A stretch of 56,958 nucleotides of DNA, taken from contig CALLFD010000157.1 in NCBI GenBank assembly GCA_937997605.1, positions 1-56,958 of the forward strand. Direction: 5' to 3'. The DNA is from an uncultured Collinsella sp. Its GTDB lineage: Bacteria > Actinomycetota > Coriobacteriia > Coriobacteriales > Coriobacteriaceae. Below, in pieces: positions 56,159 to 56,958 of this stretch. The number at the start of each line of letters is the position of its first letter. Position 1 is the first letter of the stretch. The notes beneath the pieces were generated by a model. The model saw only the letters and a list, made by a program, of their open reading frames with translations, was not told the DNA's origin and searched no databases. A program made the position numbers and the translations under genes.

Positions 56159-56470
56159 GGAAAGCAGAGCGAATCGGTGAGGCCACCGATTCAAAAACCG
56201 ATATGAGATTGCTTTCCTTTTTAGGAGCGACTGACGTCGCGCCGTTTTTTTTGAAGTGACGCCGTCGCTTCCCTTAGAAATGAAGGCGAACTTCATTTCT
56301 AACTTTATCGCCGTGAGAGGTGATAAACAAGATGTGTTGGCAGATAAAGGGGGCGAGTATGGCCCCATTTATCTAGCCCAACACCAATCTTGCAATCACC
56401 GGAACGGCGATTGGGCGGAGCGTAGCGTAGACACGAAATGAGAGGCCTCGTTTCGAGCGAAAGGCTTCGC
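56159..56470. other. Candidate origin of transfer
   Basis: Upstream of mobC and without genes, this region packs several strong inverted repeats. GGAAAGCA/TGCTTTCC (56159-56217) encloses GAATCGGTG/CACCGATTC. A perfect 12-bp hairpin lies at 56274-56302. A long stem at 56335-56383 has outer TGTTGG/CCAACA and inner AGATAAA-GGGG arms. CGAAATGAG/CTCGTTTCG follows near 56430. Position and structure fit oriT; no known nic consensus is recognised. Confidence 0.5.
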
Positions 56471-56503
56471 GGTGTCGTAGTGTCAGCGGAGACCGTGAGC
56501 GGA

Positions 56504-56605
56504 AGCGAATTTTTAACGCGAAGGATGCTGAGTGTTAGAAATTCGCTGTAGCGAGAGCGGAGCGGTAATGCGAATGCGAGGGATGCCGAGTTTTTGCATT
56601 ACCGC
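56504..56605. repeat. Twin hairpins sharing a loop motif
   Basis: Hairpin 1 (arms 56505-56517 and 56534-56546, one mismatch) and hairpin 2 (arms 56562-56571 and 56596-56605, perfect) have different stems. Their loops carry GCGAAGGATGCTGAGT and GCGAGGGATGCCGAGT, 14 of 16 identical. The rest of 56471-56758 shows no gene. Confidence 0.75.
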
Positions 56606-56758
56606 GCAGCGGACTCCGGGCGAGGGCTGGAGCAAGTTGATGGAAGACCTTACCGATTTGCGAACGGTTTTGCCCGAAGCATCCTGCACCGCCGGATTCT
56701 TTTGGAACGGCCTCTCGTTTGATTGCTTTCCTATCGTTTGCTCCCAGACTAGGCGTCT

Positions 56759-56784
56759 AAAAAAGGCGGCCGAAACCGGCCGCC
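56759..56784 (-). terminator. Terminator of the gene entering from the right
   Basis: Eight-base GC arms (GGCGGCCG with its complement) and an AAAC loop are followed on the minus strand by TTTTTT. It lies 58 bases after the stop at 56843. Confidence 0.85.
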
Positions 56785-56793
56785 CGCAAATAA

Positions 56794-56818
56794 GGCTTAT
56801 AGGACAAAATGTGTGTCC
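56794..56818. repeat. Copy 2 of 25-bp element repeat
   Basis: Exact inverted copy of 54254-54278 (contains CTTATAGGACAAAATGTGTG). The two copies bracket the mobilization genes and oriT candidate. This copy lacks the full hairpin partner present around copy 1. Confidence 0.8.
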
Positions 56819-56842
56819 CGATAGAACACCCGTTTCCATCCA

Positions 56843-56958
56843 TTAATCCAGCCAGAACGGGTACGGGTCCCTGTGGTGGAGGTCCTCCCACACGGCCCTG
56901 TCTCCCCACTCCGGCCCTCCGTCCTCGCGCGACGGCGAGGCGGAGTAGACGCTGAACA
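56843..56958 (-). CDS. C-terminus of a gene cut by the right edge
   Basis: The last 37 residues are visible, rich in Trp, Asp, Pro and Arg and ending DPYPFWLD-stop. The reading frame is open to the window edge and followed by the terminator at 56759-56784. No family can be assigned. Confidence 0.6.
   Translation of the reverse strand, partial: FSVYSASPSREDGGPEWGDRAVWEDLHHRDPYPFWLD

Noticed and set aside
56504..56546. Integron attC-like site
   Set aside because: AAC and GTT occur at the loop edges, but the outer bases do not fit the attC R'/R'' consensus and no integron integrase is present.

Overview
The window looks like a chromosome segment of a high-GC gut actinobacterium of the class Coriobacteriia, most like Collinsella. 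This is inferred from gene content (PFOR, a PASTA-kinase/FHA/PP2C cluster with a SEDS-PBP fusion, fructoselysine-type catabolism, a mannose-family PTS) and from recurrent short hairpins carrying a GGGGACGTTCTT-like core. No 16S gene is present to confirm it. Several lower-GC stretches stand out as acquired.

Layout. 1-6.4 kb: carbamate kinase and pyruvate:ferredoxin oxidoreductase, both leftward, with a large nested inverted repeat between them. 5.9-13.2 kb: an insertion bracketed by a 531-bp direct repeat of the 3' end of an FHA gene. It carries a radical SAM/SPASM maturase, two Cys/Asp-rich precursor peptides with the same MKHIHP-type leader, a 35-residue membrane peptide, an ABC exporter and a decayed methyltransferase. 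I read this as an undescribed RiPP cassette of ranthipeptide type. 12.7-32 kb: conserved core, made of FHA protein, kinase and anchored protein; recR-ybaB and dnaX; a second kinase; then the cell-envelope signalling operon fhaA-fhaB-PP2C-(FtsW/RodA+PBP fusion)-pknB with four PASTA domains.

32-47.5 kb: accessory sugar catabolism. A GntR-controlled fructoselysine/glucoselysine-type operon (kinase, deglycase, epimerase, frameshifted YfcC-type permease) is followed by a LevR-like regulator and a mannose-family PTS operon with a GH32 fructosidase. This part is rich in broken genes: a truncated PfkB kinase, an internally deleted second LevR, and remnants of a HAD phosphatase, a YggC-like kinase and an iron alcohol dehydrogenase. 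The PTS operon is bracketed by full and deleted copies of the regulator.

47.55 kb to the right edge: an integrative, mobilizable element inserted in the 3' end of a tRNA-Arg(CCT) gene. It holds a tyrosine recombinase, an excisionase-like HTH protein, a winged-helix protein, a coiled-coil protein, a translationally coupled operon of three metallophosphoesterases, a 41-residue amphipathic small protein, a MobC/relaxase pair, a hairpin-rich oriT candidate and repeated structured motifs. Its right end lies beyond the window, so its cargo is only partly seen.
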